Assembly (NCBI GenBank): GCA_019639255.1
Contig: JAHBSF010000063.1
Location: forward strand, 1 to 34,007
Length of the DNA stretch: 34,007 nt
Origin: Acidobacteriota bacterium
GTDB lineage: Bacteria > Acidobacteriota > Blastocatellia > RBC074
Reading direction: 5' to 3'
How positions within the stretch are numbered: position 1 is the stretch's first letter; the number at the start of each line of letters is the position of its first letter. Shown here one piece after another: positions 17,170 to 27,896 of the stretch. Made by a program: the position numbers and the translations under genes. A model generated the notes under the pieces. That model ran no database searches and was not told the DNA's origin. It was given only the letters and a program-made list of their open reading frames with translations.

Positions 17170-17279
17170 GAATGAAGAGAGAATACGGAACAAACGGAAA
17201 TAGACGGAACATACGGAACGAAACGATCATTTCCGTTTGTTCCGTATATTTTCGTCTGTTCCGTAATCTTTCTTCATTC
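17170..17279. repeat. Full-length intergenic palindrome in a divergent promoter region
   Basis: Arms 17170-17218 and 17231-17279 pair over 49 bp, with four mismatches (17183, 17193, 17203, 17212) and two G-U positions. The outer ends are GAATGAAGA and TCTTCATTC. It lies between the divergent thiS and small-ORF genes, so it cannot be a simple terminator here. Confidence 0.85.
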
Positions 17280-17303
17280 TCTCGATTTGCACTGATCTAT
17301 AAT
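17273..17303 (+). promoter_or_regulatory. Candidate promoter partly formed by a palindrome arm
   Basis: A perfect TATAAT (17298-17303) sits 19 bp from TTCATT (17273-17278), which lies inside the right arm of the palindrome. A TTGACA at 17315-17320 with TGAGAA 17 bp later is an alternative. Either would transcribe the small ORF and the amidohydrolase. Confidence 0.35.
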
Positions 17304-17388
17304 CCCGCGGAGTCTTGACATCACGTGCGGCGAGGGCTGAGAATCCGCCTGTCTTTGCAACTTGACCGCACGCCGGAAATCGGATCAG

Positions 17389-17607
17389 ATGCTTGAGAAG
17401 AACTTTGATCTCGCACACTTTTTTGCGTGGGCGCGTGAGCGGGCCTATGCAGAGTTCGAGGCTCGCCTCGCCGCCGATCCGGGTCTGGATCCGAACTGGA
17501 CTTTTTCCGACATCATGCAGGACCTGCTTGCCGAATTTCGCAGGCAATCGGCCGATTCATCACCGCCCGCCCCCACCTTGTCGGAAGACAGGATGGATGT
17601 AGGCTAG
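17389..17607 (+). CDS. Small hypothetical protein upstream of amidohydrolase
   Basis: A 72 aa frame starting MLEKNFDLAHFFAWARERAY, rich in Ala, Glu, Arg and aromatic residues. Its helical first half includes FEARLAADPGLDPNW; the tail is Pro/Ser-rich. There is no signal peptide or transmembrane segment. It ends 15 bp before the amidohydrolase start, so the two are probably co-transcribed and may interact. The ribosome site is weak (GGAT). I do not recognise a family. It could be a non-coding open frame, but codon use looks like its neighbours. Confidence 0.5.
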   Translation: MLEKNFDLAHFFAWARERAYAEFEARLAADPGLDPNWTFSDIMQDLLAEFRRQSADSSPPAPTLSEDRMDVG

Positions 17608-17622
17608 AGAAAGGATGCGCAT

Positions 17623-19083
17623 ATGTGGATTCGCCAATGTGAAGCCGATGAGGAGAAGTCGGTTCGCTCTCCGATTCCGACCGAGATCTGTTCGAACGAG
17701 GAATTCTATCCGCCGGAGCAGACCCCAGAGCAGAAACGATGGGAGGCGCGCATAGGCGAAATGGCCGACCAGTGTGCAAAGAAACTCGGACTCACGCGAC
17801 GACGATTTCTGGAAACCACGGGCGGCATGGCCGTAGCGATGCTGGCGTACAACGAAGTCTTCGGGCGCACCTACAACGTCGATCCCATAGAGGCTCTCGA
17901 TCCGGCGGCATACGCCGAAAAATGGCCGAAGGATGAATTCATTTTCGACAATCAGACGCATCACATAGATGTAGAGAGCCGCTGGTTTGAAACCACCGAG
18001 GCGGGCAAGACTGCGGCTGCCTTCCTGCGCAACTTCCGCCGCAACGCCGACTCTACGGCCGACGCGCTGGCGCTTCTCAACCAGGCGCATTACATCAAAG
18101 AGCTGTTTATGGACAGCGACACTCAGATGGCCATAATCAGCGGAGTGCCGACCTCGGAGTGGCGCGAGAACATACTGCCGCCCGACAAGATGGTTGCAAC
18201 GCGCGATGCGATCAATCGCATGGCCGGCAATTCGCAGCGCATGCTCAGCCACGGCCTGCTGCGGCCCAATATGGGGCGAGCGGAGTTCGAGGAAATGGAT
18301 CGCCAGCACAAGGTGCTGAAGATCAATTCGTGGAAGATGTATCCCGGATCGTTCGTCGGCTCGGGGCCCTACTGGCTCGATGATGAAAAGGTCGCCTATC
18401 CGTTCTGGGAACGGACGCGCAAGCTGGGCATCAGGAACATATGCATACACAAGGGGCTTCCGCTCGGGCTGTTCAACGAGGAGCAGTGCCATCCTAAGGA
18501 CGTCGAGAAAGTAGCGAAGGATTTTCCGGACATCAATTTCATTATTTACCACTCGGGCTGGCATCCTACGGCCGGAGCATCGCGAAGGCGCGAGGGCGCG
18601 GCGGCCGATCCGCAGTACGTGCCGTGGTGTTCGGAACTCATCGAGATCGTAAAGAAAAACAACCTGAAGAACGTCTATTTTGAACTCGGCAGCACCTGGA
18701 ACGGAATGTCGCAGGGCAACGGAGTTCAGGCCATGCATTTCCTCGGGCAGGTGCTGAATCTTCCCGGAGGCGAGGACCGCTTGATATGGGGCACGGACTC
18801 GATCTGGGGCGGCAGCCCGCAATCGCAGATCGAGCGGCTGCGCAGGTTCGAGATGCGCGCCGACATAATGGAAAAGTACGGCTACAAACAGCTCACGCCC
18901 GCAATCAAGGCCAAGATCTTCGGCCTCAATGCCGCGAAACTCTACAAGATCGATCCCAAGGCCAAACGCAAGGCGATTCAATCCGACAAGATCGCAGAGC
19001 TCAGAGAGGAGTACCAGCAGAACCCGCAGCCGAGCAATACGCAGTTCGGCTGGGTGTGGCGCGAACGCGGCCGGCGAGCGTAA
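17623..19083 (+). CDS. Metal-dependent amidohydrolase (amidohydrolase 2 family) with Tat-like motif
   Basis: A 486 aa TIM-barrel hydrolase or decarboxylase of the amidohydrolase-2 superfamily. Candidate metal and catalytic residues are the His pair in DNQTHHID, the His in NICIHKG, the His in YHSGWHP and the Asp in GTDSIWGG. Residues 58-63 read TRRRFL, followed by ETTGGMAVAML, like a twin-arginine signal, but about 57 hydrophilic residues lie before it. The start ATG at 17623 follows AGAAAGGATG. An internal ATG at 17761 would put the motif nearer the N-terminus but lacks a ribosome site. The protein is therefore either exported by Tat with a long n-region or anchored. Substrate unknown. Confidence 0.82.
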   Translation: MWIRQCEADEEKSVRSPIPTEICSNEEFYPPEQTPEQKRWEARIGEMADQCAKKLGLTRRRFLETTGGMAVAMLAYNEVFGRTYNVDPIEALDPAAYAEKWPKDEFIFDNQTHHIDVESRWFETTEAGKTAAAFLRNFRRNADSTADALALLNQAHYIKELFMDSDTQMAIISGVPTSEWRENILPPDKMVATRDAINRMAGNSQRMLSHGLLRPNMGRAEFEEMDRQHKVLKINSWKMYPGSFVGSGPYWLDDEKVAYPFWERTRKLGIRNICIHKGLPLGLFNEEQCHPKDVEKVAKDFPDINFIIYHSGWHPTAGASRRREGAAADPQYVPWCSELIEIVKKNNLKNVYFELGSTWNGMSQGNGVQAMHFLGQVLNLPGGEDRLIWGTDSIWGGSPQSQIERLRRFEMRADIMEKYGYKQLTPAIKAKIFGLNAAKLYKIDPKAKRKAIQSDKIAELREEYQQNPQPSNTQFGWVWRERGRRA

Positions 19084-19091
19084 AAGAGATA

Positions 19092-19171
19092 ACTGAACAA
19101 ACGAAAATAGACGGAACATACGGAGCAGGATCGGGCATTCCGTTTGTTTCGTCTATTTTCGTTTGTTCAGT
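19092..19171. repeat. Intergenic palindrome with compensatory CTGAAC/GTTCAG change
   Basis: Arms 19092-19124 and 19139-19171 pair over 33 bp with one mismatch (19119/19144) and one G-U. Where other copies have CGGAAC in the left arm and GTTCCG in the right arm, this one has CTGAAC and GTTCAG, so both arms changed together. The TAA stop of the amidohydrolase runs straight into it as TAAAAGAGATAAC. Confidence 0.85.
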
Positions 19172-19290
19172 CAACTCAATTCTTCCGTGCAAGACCTTGC
19201 CTGTATTCCGTTCCCTTAACATCGCGATAAACACATGACCTGACAGGAAATAGCCCCGGTTGGGACAACTGCGTCTTCAGGGAGGGTGAG

Positions 19291-21636
19291 ATGCGTCTGA
19301 TTGTTTTTTGTCTGTTGTTGCAATTGCCGGTTTTGGCGCAGAGCGAAGAGCGCCCGGTTCCGCTGCGGCGCGTGACTCTATACCAGCACGGCGTCGGATA
19401 TTTCGAGAGGCAGGGGAAAGTAACGGGCGATCAGGAGGTCGGCTTTACATTCGACGCCGCGCAGCTCAACGACGTGCTGAAATCGCTCGTCGTGCTCGAT
19501 CTGCAGCGCGGGCGGATCACTTCGGTTAGCTATGATTCGACCAAACCGCTCGATCGCCGCCTCGAAGAGTTCGGACTGAAACTGGATGCGACGGGCGGCG
19601 CGAGCCTGACGACGCTGCTCGGACAACTCAAGGGCGCGCGCGTAGATGTGCGCGCCGGGGCTGCCGCCCTGACCGGCGTCATTGTCGGAATAGAAAAGCG
19701 CATCCGCTCGCAGGGCGGCGAGAAGACGGAAACGCCGGAACTTGTATTGATGAGCGAGGGCGGGGAACTGCGCAGCATCGCGTTTGACCAGATTCGCAGT
19801 TTCAAACTGCTCGACGCCGGATTGCGCGAAGATCTCGAACGCTACCTCGGCATACTGCAATCGACGCATCGAAAAAATGCGCGCCGCCTCGCAATACGCA
19901 CCGCGGGCGAGGGTGAACGAGATCTTTTCCTGAGCTACGTAGTCGAGACGCCGATATGGAAGACGACCTATCGAATCGTTCTGGACGCGAAGGCGAAGCC
20001 GTTTCTTCAGGGATGGGCCGTGGTCGACAACGTGCAGGACGAGGACTGGAGCGATGTGACGCTCGCACTGGTTTCGGGTGCGCCGGTTTCTTTCATACAG
20101 GATCTGCAATCGCCGCTTTATCGCGAGCGGCCGGTCGTCGAGATACCGGAGGAATTGTCGATCACGCCGCAGATTCCGCAGCCGGCGCTGGCAATGGGAA
20201 CGGGTTCGGGATCCGGCGTCGGAGGTATGGGCAGGGCTGGAGGCGGCTGGAGCGGCGGCGGCGGCGGATTTGGTCCGGGCGCCGGAAGCATTGCGGGCAC
20301 GGTGAGCGATTCAACCGGCGCCGTAATCCCCGGAGCGACGGTGAGGATCAGAAATCTAAATACGGGGCAGGAATTAGTTGCCGTAACAAACAGCGCGGGA
20401 GGTTACTCGCTCGGCGGTCTTGCCTCGGGCAACTATCAGGTGCAGATCGATCAGCCCGGATTCAAGTCCTACCGGATCAACGGCGTCAGGGTAGCTCCAA
20501 ATCAGACGGCGCAAAACCGCGTGATGCTCGAAGTCGGTGGGATCAACGAAGCGGTGACGGTAACGGCGGATTCCATGGTGTTGCACAGCGAAGTCGGCCG
20601 GGTCATGCGGGAAGACGGGGGCGTCGAAGCGGATGTCGAGACGCAGGAAGTGGGTGAACTGTTTGAATACCGCATTGCGCATCCGGTGACGATACGCCGC
20701 AATAGTTCGGCGTTGTTGCCCATACTTCAAAACACCATCGACGGTGAAAGCGTCGCGCTTTACAACCGCGGCGTGCAGGAAGGCCATCCGATGAGCGCAG
20801 TTTACCTGCACAACACCACGGGATTGACGCTCGAAGGCGGGCCGCTGACGGTTGTCGAATCGGACACCTACGCGGGCGAAGCATTGATGGGCAGGATCAA
20901 GCCGGGCGAGAAGCGCTTCGTTACTTACGCCGTAGATCTGGGCTGCCGCGTCAGCGTGCGGGAGAAGGCAGGAGAGGATCGGCCGTTTCTGGCCGAGATA
21001 ACAAATGGAGAATTCCGTTTGCGTTACAAGGAATCGAGGACGACTACGTACCTTCTGACCAACGTCACCCCGCGAGCCAAAACGGTTTATATAGAACATC
21101 CCTACGACCGGTCGGAGAAGTGGGAACTTGTCAGGACGCAGGCGCCCGTAGAGACTACGGAGAACTTCCGGCGCTTCAAGGTAACGGTCGGGCCGAATGC
21201 CGGAGCGAGTCTTACCGTGACCGAAGAGCTTCCCGAGGTTGAGACCTACGCCGTGAACAATATAACGAGCGATCAGATGCAGGTGTTTGTAGGGAAGGGG
21301 TATCTTTCGGCGCAGATGCGGCAGGCGCTTGAAGCGGTGCTTGAATTGAAGTCCGGTATAGCAGCGCTTAACCGTCAGGTGCAGGAGCGTCAGTCCGCGA
21401 TGCAGGCGATCGGTCAGGATCAGGCGCGATTGCGCGAAAACCTGAAGGTGCTCGGCAAAAGCGACGAGGAAAAACAACTGCTGCAACGCTACGTCAGCCG
21501 CCTTGCAGCGGGCGAAGACCAGCTCGAACGGCTGAAAGCCGAGGAGCGCGAGTTGCAGGCCGAGAGGTTTGAGCGTATGCGGCGGCTCGACGCACAATTG
21601 CGGCAACTTGCACTCCAGCACCGCCTGCGGCAGTAA
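19291..21636 (+). CDS. DUF4139 protein with inserted carboxypeptidase-regulatory domain
   Basis: A 781 aa exported protein with a short signal peptide (cut near 16, VLAQ). The N-terminal half has the look of the DUF4139/mucoidy-inhibitor-like family (VTLYQHGVGYFE at about 29-40, ETPIWKTTYRI near 220, VQDEDWSDVTLALVSG near 247-262). After a Gly-rich linker (about 305-330) an inserted carboxypeptidase-regulatory-like beta-sandwich covers about 333-428 (GTVSDSTGAVIPGATV through EAVTVTA). The DUF4139 part then resumes and ends in a Gln/Glu/Arg-rich coiled coil (about 690-780). The inserted module is the type found at the start of acidobacterial outer-membrane receptors. Location is probably periplasmic or outer-membrane associated; function unknown. 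It follows a TTCAGGGAGG ribosome site. Confidence 0.8.
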   Translation: MRLIVFCLLLQLPVLAQSEERPVPLRRVTLYQHGVGYFERQGKVTGDQEVGFTFDAAQLNDVLKSLVVLDLQRGRITSVSYDSTKPLDRRLEEFGLKLDATGGASLTTLLGQLKGARVDVRAGAAALTGVIVGIEKRIRSQGGEKTETPELVLMSEGGELRSIAFDQIRSFKLLDAGLREDLERYLGILQSTHRKNARRLAIRTAGEGERDLFLSYVVETPIWKTTYRIVLDAKAKPFLQGWAVVDNVQDEDWSDVTLALVSGAPVSFIQDLQSPLYRERPVVEIPEELSITPQIPQPALAMGTGSGSGVGGMGRAGGGWSGGGGGFGPGAGSIAGTVSDSTGAVIPGATVRIRNLNTGQELVAVTNSAGGYSLGGLASGNYQVQIDQPGFKSYRINGVRVAPNQTAQNRVMLEVGGINEAVTVTADSMVLHSEVGRVMREDGGVEADVETQEVGELFEYRIAHPVTIRRNSSALLPILQNTIDGESVALYNRGVQEGHPMSAVYLHNTTGLTLEGGPLTVVESDTYAGEALMGRIKPGEKRFVTYAVDLGCRVSVREKAGEDRPFLAEITNGEFRLRYKESRTTTYLLTNVTPRAKTVYIEHPYDRSEKWELVRTQAPVETTENFRRFKVTVGPNAGASLTVTEELPEVETYAVNNITSDQMQVFVGKGYLSAQMRQALEAVLELKSGIAALNRQVQERQSAMQAIGQDQARLRENLKVLGKSDEEKQLLQRYVSRLAAGEDQLERLKAEERELQAERFERMRRLDAQLRQLALQHRLRQ

Positions 21637-21704
21637 AGACCGCTTTAATGCCGAAAATCTGCAACCGATTGCGTACCCTCGTGCGTATTAAACCACGGAT
21701 ACCC

Positions 21705-21727
21705 GGCAGTTAGCCGGCTGCCAACTG
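21705..21727 (+). terminator. Hairpin after the DUF4139 gene
   Basis: GGCAG (21705-21709) can pair with CTGCC (21718-21722); alternatively CAGTT (21707-21711) can pair with AACTG (21723-21727) around the palindrome AGCCGGCT. A T-run comes later (21746-21750). Weak terminator candidate. Confidence 0.4.
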
Positions 21728-21754
21728 AAAAATCCAATGCAGGGGTTTTTATTA

Positions 21755-21811
21755 AACACAAAAAATGAATGATGGCTCACTCAGTTTTTGTGTTATATTG
21801 TCCGACCGGTC
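21755..21811 (+). promoter_or_regulatory. Candidate promoter/operator of the array
   Basis: AACACAAAAA (21755-21764) and TTTTTGTGTT (21785-21794) form a perfect 10-bp inverted repeat. Its right half runs into an extended -10-like TGTTATATT (hexamer 21794-21799). Immediately downstream is the palindrome GACCGGTC (21804-21811), placed where a repressor of the TetR type could block transcription. No good -35 is visible, which would fit activator dependence. Confidence 0.4.
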
Positions 21812-22010
21812 AAACAATCAAATCGGCAGTTGCGGGGGGCGGGCTGGATAAATCGTCCAAATAGTTGAAAGCGCTTGGGTAAGCGTGATTTTGTAGAGAA
21901 ACTGTAAGGCAAGCTGAGCTGGGATAATTTTCGGGCGAGGCGGGAGCGGGTGAGCTTCCGTCCTGTTTATGGGCTAGAAACAGTAAAGGGCAGCAGAAGG
22001 AGACGCATAG

Positions 22011-23423
22011 ATGATGATGTTGAAGACGGGGAAGCGGTGGTTGGCGATGGCGGGTGCGCTCGCGGTGGGAATCCTGGCAATAGGCGCGCTCGCGGGCGGG
22101 ATTGGAAGCGCGAAGAATTCGGCCAAGGTAACTTTCAGCAAAGATGTAGCGCCGATCTTCTTCCAGAAGTGCGCCGAGTGCCATCATCCGGGCGAAGCGG
22201 CGCCCTTTTCGGCGCTTACTTACAAGGATGTGCGTCCGTGGGCGAAGTCGATTCGCGAAAAAGTCGTATCGCGCGAAATGCCGCCCTGGCACGCCGATCC
22301 GCACTACGGAAAGTTCGCCAACGATCGCCGTCTGAACGACAAGGAAATCGCCACTGTTACTTCCTGGGTGGATGCCGGTGCGCCCGAGGGCGATCCGAAG
22401 GATCTGCCCAAGCCGCCGCTGTTTGTCGACGGCTGGTCGATAGGCAAGCCGGATGTTGTTTTAGAAGCTGAAGAGTATACGGTCGAGGCCGAAGGACCGG
22501 ACGAGTATCAGTACTTCGATGTTCCTACCAACTTCACCGAGGACCGGTACATTCAGCTTGCCGAGGCGCGGCCGGGCAACCGCAAGGTAGTCCATCACAT
22601 CATCGCCTTCATCGTTCCTCCGGGCTCGCCCAATATGTCGGCGCTGCCGAAGGAAATGCGCGAGAAGGCGATGGAGATGGCGCTCAGAAATTCGCCCTTT
22701 TACCGCGACGGCTTCCTGATGCGGATCAAGCCGGATCAGCCCGTAGTCGATGACGGCTGCGCGTCGACCAATCAGCGCGGCGGCGGAGGCAATGAAAACA
22801 TACTGACCGGGTATGCGCCGGGACACAACGCCGACATTTGGGAGCCGGGCGTGGGCAAGCGTCTGCCGGCGGGCGCGAGCATCCGTTTCCAGATACATTA
22901 CTCGAAGGTTGCGGGCGAAGTGGTGAAGGACAAGTCCTCGGTAGGTCTTGTGTTCGCCAAGGAGCAGCCGAAGACGCTCGTGCAGACGCGCTCGGTCGGC
23001 AACATGCTGTTCCAGATTCCTCCGGGCGTGGAAAACCACAAGGTCACCGGCTGCATGACGTTGCGTTCGGATATGAAGATATTCGCCCTGATGCCGCACA
23101 TGCATCTGCGCGGCAAGTCGATGGAGTACAAGGCGATCTATCCCGACGGGAAAACCGAAATCCTGCTGAACGTGCCCGACTACAGCTTCTCCTGGCAGAC
23201 CAACTACCTGCTCAAGGAGCCCAAGGTGCTGCCCAAGGGCACGACGATCCAGGTGACGGGCGTCTTCGACAATTCCACGAAAAACAAGTACAACCCCGAT
23301 CCTACGAAGGCCGTGCGTTACGGCGAACCGACTTACGATGAAATGATGCTCGGGTTTATGGACTATGCGATACTGAATCCGCCGCCGCCCAAGGAGGCTG
23401 CAAGCGGGTCGGTTGGAAACTGA
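22011..23423 (+). CDS. Exported cytochrome c / PHM-like copper monooxygenase fusion (copy 1)
   Basis: A 470 aa protein with an N-terminal signal or anchor (about 10-33). A cytochrome c domain follows, with haem motif CAECH at 54-58 and probable axial M90 in REMPPW. The large second domain carries the copper-ligand pattern of peptidylglycine hydroxylating monooxygenase (PHM): H195-H196 (VVHHIIAF), H296 (FQIHYSK), H363 and H365 (MPHMHLRG) and M445 (DEMMLG). Spacing between the third and fourth His, and from the His-x-His to Met, is close to rat PHM (67 vs 70; 80 vs 70). C250 and C348 may form a disulfide. By family knowledge the fold hydroxylates C-H bonds using two copper ions. The haem could replace ascorbate as electron donor; this is inference. 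The start follows AAGGAG. Confidence 0.85.
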   Translation: MMMLKTGKRWLAMAGALAVGILAIGALAGGIGSAKNSAKVTFSKDVAPIFFQKCAECHHPGEAAPFSALTYKDVRPWAKSIREKVVSREMPPWHADPHYGKFANDRRLNDKEIATVTSWVDAGAPEGDPKDLPKPPLFVDGWSIGKPDVVLEAEEYTVEAEGPDEYQYFDVPTNFTEDRYIQLAEARPGNRKVVHHIIAFIVPPGSPNMSALPKEMREKAMEMALRNSPFYRDGFLMRIKPDQPVVDDGCASTNQRGGGGNENILTGYAPGHNADIWEPGVGKRLPAGASIRFQIHYSKVAGEVVKDKSSVGLVFAKEQPKTLVQTRSVGNMLFQIPPGVENHKVTGCMTLRSDMKIFALMPHMHLRGKSMEYKAIYPDGKTEILLNVPDYSFSWQTNYLLKEPKVLPKGTTIQVTGVFDNSTKNKYNPDPTKAVRYGEPTYDEMMLGFMDYAILNPPPPKEAASGSVGN

Positions 23424-23445
23424 AAGATTGAGATAAAGGAAAAAA

Positions 23446-23505
23446 CGGAAATATTCGGAACAAGCGGAAAGTATCACGCCTTTCCGTTTGTTCCGTTTCA
23501 TTCCG
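23446..23505. repeat. Short intergenic palindrome between array copies 1 and 2
   Basis: Left arm 23446-23471 and right arm 23480-23505: CGGAACAAGCGGAAAG (23456-23471) pairs with CTTTCCGTTTGTTCCG (23480-23495), with one G-U. An outer CGGAA (23446-23450) pairs with TTCCG (23501-23505), and a mismatched stretch lies between. It may separate the two genes transcriptionally or mark an mRNA cleavage site. Confidence 0.8.
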
Positions 23506-23542
23506 AGTATTGGGTGGTTTCTACGTCTCGGAGTCCGGAATT

Positions 23543-24943
23543 ATGCGCCGCACAATCATTGTCTTAACCGCCGTTGCGTTGTCGATCGCCGCCGTAGCTG
23601 CCAATTCACGGACAAGCGGCGGGGCTACATACTCGAAGGACGTAGCGCCGATCTTTTACAAAAGCTGCGCCGAATGCCACCGCGCGGGCGAGGCTGCGCC
23701 CTTCTCGGTGCTGAGCTACAAGGATGTGCGTCCGTGGGCAAAATCCATCCGCGAGCAGGTAGCCTCGCGCGAGATGCCGCCCTGGCACGCCGATCCGCAC
23801 GTCGGCGAATTCTCCAATGATCGCCGTTTGAGCGACAAGGAAATCGCTACTGTTACTTCGTGGGTGGATGCCGGTGCGCCCGAAGGCAATCCTAAGGATC
23901 TGCCGAAACCCCCTCAGTTTGTCGACGGATGGTCCATAGGAAAGCCCGACCTTATACTGCCGATGACCGAGGAGTTCACGCTTGAGGCCGAAGGGCCGGA
24001 CGAATATCAGTATTTTGAAATCGATCCGGGCTTCAAGGAAGACGTATACGTTCAGGCGGCCGAGGCGCGTCCCGGCAACTGCGCGGCAGTGCATCACATA
24101 ATCGCGTTTGTGCAGGCGCCGCCGCCTCCGGGCCGGCCCGCGCCGAAGCTGACGAAGGAAGAAATCGAGAAGATGCGCGCGCAGATGGAAAAGGACGCCA
24201 TCTTCTATCGCGATGGCTTCCTTATGCGCACAAAAGCCGATGCGCCCGTTTATGACGACGGTTGTGCGATTCCGAGCGGCGGCGGCGGCACGCGGCGCGA
24301 CGGCGGCGGCGAGGATGGCGGCCCTGGGCTGTTGCTGTGCGGTTATGCCCCGGGGATGAATCAGGCGGTGTTTGAACCGGGAACCGTCAAGCGTATACCT
24401 GCGGGCGCCAAGATCATCTTCCAGATGCATTACTCGAAGGTAACCGGGAAGGTAGAAAAAGACCGTTCGTCCGTAGGACTGATTCTGGCCAAAGCGCCGC
24501 CGCGCCGCCAGATCTACACGCACGGGGTATCGAACAACTACTTCCTCGTTCCGCCCGGCGCCGAAAACCACAGGGTAACCGCGTGCTGGACTACGAAAGA
24601 CGACATCAGGATTTCAACCCTGATGCCGCATATGCATCTGCGCGGCAAGGCCATGGAGATTACGGCCTTTTATCCCGACGGGAAAAAGGAAATGCTGCTC
24701 AACGTCCCGAACTACAGCTTTTCCTGGCAGACGGTTTATTATCTTAAGGAAGAGAAATCGATTCCCAAGGGGACGCGGTTGATGGTGACCGGGTATTTCG
24801 ACAACTCGGCGAAGAACAAATACAATCCGGATCCGAAGCAACCGGTTCGTTTCGGAGAGCCGACATACGACGACATGATGATCGGCTGGATCGAATATAC
24901 GGTGGATAAGGAAACGCTCAAACCGGCGGCTGCACTTAAATAG
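23543..24943 (+). CDS. Exported cytochrome c / PHM-like copper monooxygenase fusion (copy 2)
   Basis: A 466 aa paralogue with all the same landmarks. The signal peptide covers about 1-20, haem motif CAECH is at 42-46 and axial M78. Copper ligands are H184-H185, H296, H363/H365 and M445 (DDMMIG). Candidate disulfide cysteines are C241 and C348. Between the His pair and H296 it has the insertion of about 50-60 residues shared with copies 1 and 3, including a helical KLTKEEIEKMRAQMEK stretch and a Gly/Arg-rich loop (244-260). The ATG at 23543 gives the signal peptide; the frame upstream reads into the palindrome. An extra Cys (C180) sits just before the copper His pair. Role as for copy 1, substrate unknown. 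Confidence 0.85.
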   Translation: MRRTIIVLTAVALSIAAVAANSRTSGGATYSKDVAPIFYKSCAECHRAGEAAPFSVLSYKDVRPWAKSIREQVASREMPPWHADPHVGEFSNDRRLSDKEIATVTSWVDAGAPEGNPKDLPKPPQFVDGWSIGKPDLILPMTEEFTLEAEGPDEYQYFEIDPGFKEDVYVQAAEARPGNCAAVHHIIAFVQAPPPPGRPAPKLTKEEIEKMRAQMEKDAIFYRDGFLMRTKADAPVYDDGCAIPSGGGGTRRDGGGEDGGPGLLLCGYAPGMNQAVFEPGTVKRIPAGAKIIFQMHYSKVTGKVEKDRSSVGLILAKAPPRRQIYTHGVSNNYFLVPPGAENHRVTACWTTKDDIRISTLMPHMHLRGKAMEITAFYPDGKKEMLLNVPNYSFSWQTVYYLKEEKSIPKGTRLMVTGYFDNSAKNKYNPDPKQPVRFGEPTYDDMMIGWIEYTVDKETLKPAAALK

Positions 24944-24947
24944 GCAG

Positions 24948-24964
24948 GGGCCTCAAAAAGGCCC
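24948..24964. terminator. Small hairpin between array copies 2 and 3
   Basis: GGGCCT (24948-24953) pairs with AGGCCC (24959-24964) around CAAAA. It lacks a U-run on the plus strand. This is the only gap in the array without a palindrome of the dispersed family. Confidence 0.45.
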
Positions 24965-25030
24965 AAAACGGGAAAGCCGCCGTGATTTGAATGCGATGAA
25001 ATGAGCTTTCATCCTTCACAGGAGACATCT

Positions 25031-26437
<1,407 letters not shown>

Positions 26438-26454
26438 TCCGGAAAAAGCGGAAA

Positions 26455-26543
26455 AGAGTACGGAACAAACGAAATGGAACGAAACAAACGGAAAGATGGA
26501 TGTTTTCCGTAGTTTTCGTAGATTTTCGTTTGTTCCGTACTCT
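26455..26543. repeat. Intergenic palindrome between array copies 3 and 4
   Basis: Arms 26455-26494 and 26504-26543. The outer part AGAGTACGGAACAAACGAAA pairs fully with the mirrored right arm; the inner part has several mismatches. Where other copies have GATAACGG or GATGACGG, this one has GAGTACGG with matching CCGTACTC. Confidence 0.82.
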
Positions 26544-26583
26544 CTCTTCTCCATTCTCATTTCTGCATGCGGGTGAAGACCAT

Positions 26584-27819
<1,236 letters not shown>

Positions 27820-27829
27820 CGAAAAGTGA

Positions 27830-27883
27830 GAACGCGGAAGACACGGAAAACGGGGCACGGAACTTTCCGCGTATTCCGCGTTC
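27830..27883. repeat. CGCGGAA-type palindrome between array copies 4 and 5
   Basis: GAACGCGGAA (27830-27839) pairs with TTCCGCGTTC (27874-27883), and CGGAAA (27844-27849) pairs with TTTCCG (27864-27869). Its loop is GC-rich. It belongs to the second wording of the palindrome family. Confidence 0.8.
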
Positions 27884-27896
27884 GCTTTGTATAGAG

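Larger units (their letters stand above)
17086..17388. other. Divergent intergenic region thiS / small ORF
   Basis: About 300 bp without a gene. It holds a candidate thiS promoter, a full-length intergenic palindrome and a -10-like TATAAT just to its right. Confidence 0.6.
21637..22010. other. Upstream region of the cytochrome-monooxygenase array
   Basis: About 370 bp without a gene. It contains a hairpin after the DUF4139 gene, a 10-bp inverted repeat overlapping a -10-like element, a GACCGGTC palindrome and a leader of about 200 nt. No recognised riboswitch is seen. AAGGAG at 21997-22002 is the ribosome site for array copy 1. Confidence 0.6.

Noticed and set aside
17560-19119. Minus-strand open frame (519 codons) opposite the amidohydrolase
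   Set aside because: Antisense shadow with no family resemblance; its start lies in repeat sequence.
20374-21621. Minus-strand open frame (415 codons) opposite the DUF4139 gene
   Set aside because: Antisense shadow; the composition is not protein-like and the plus-strand product is coherent across the region.
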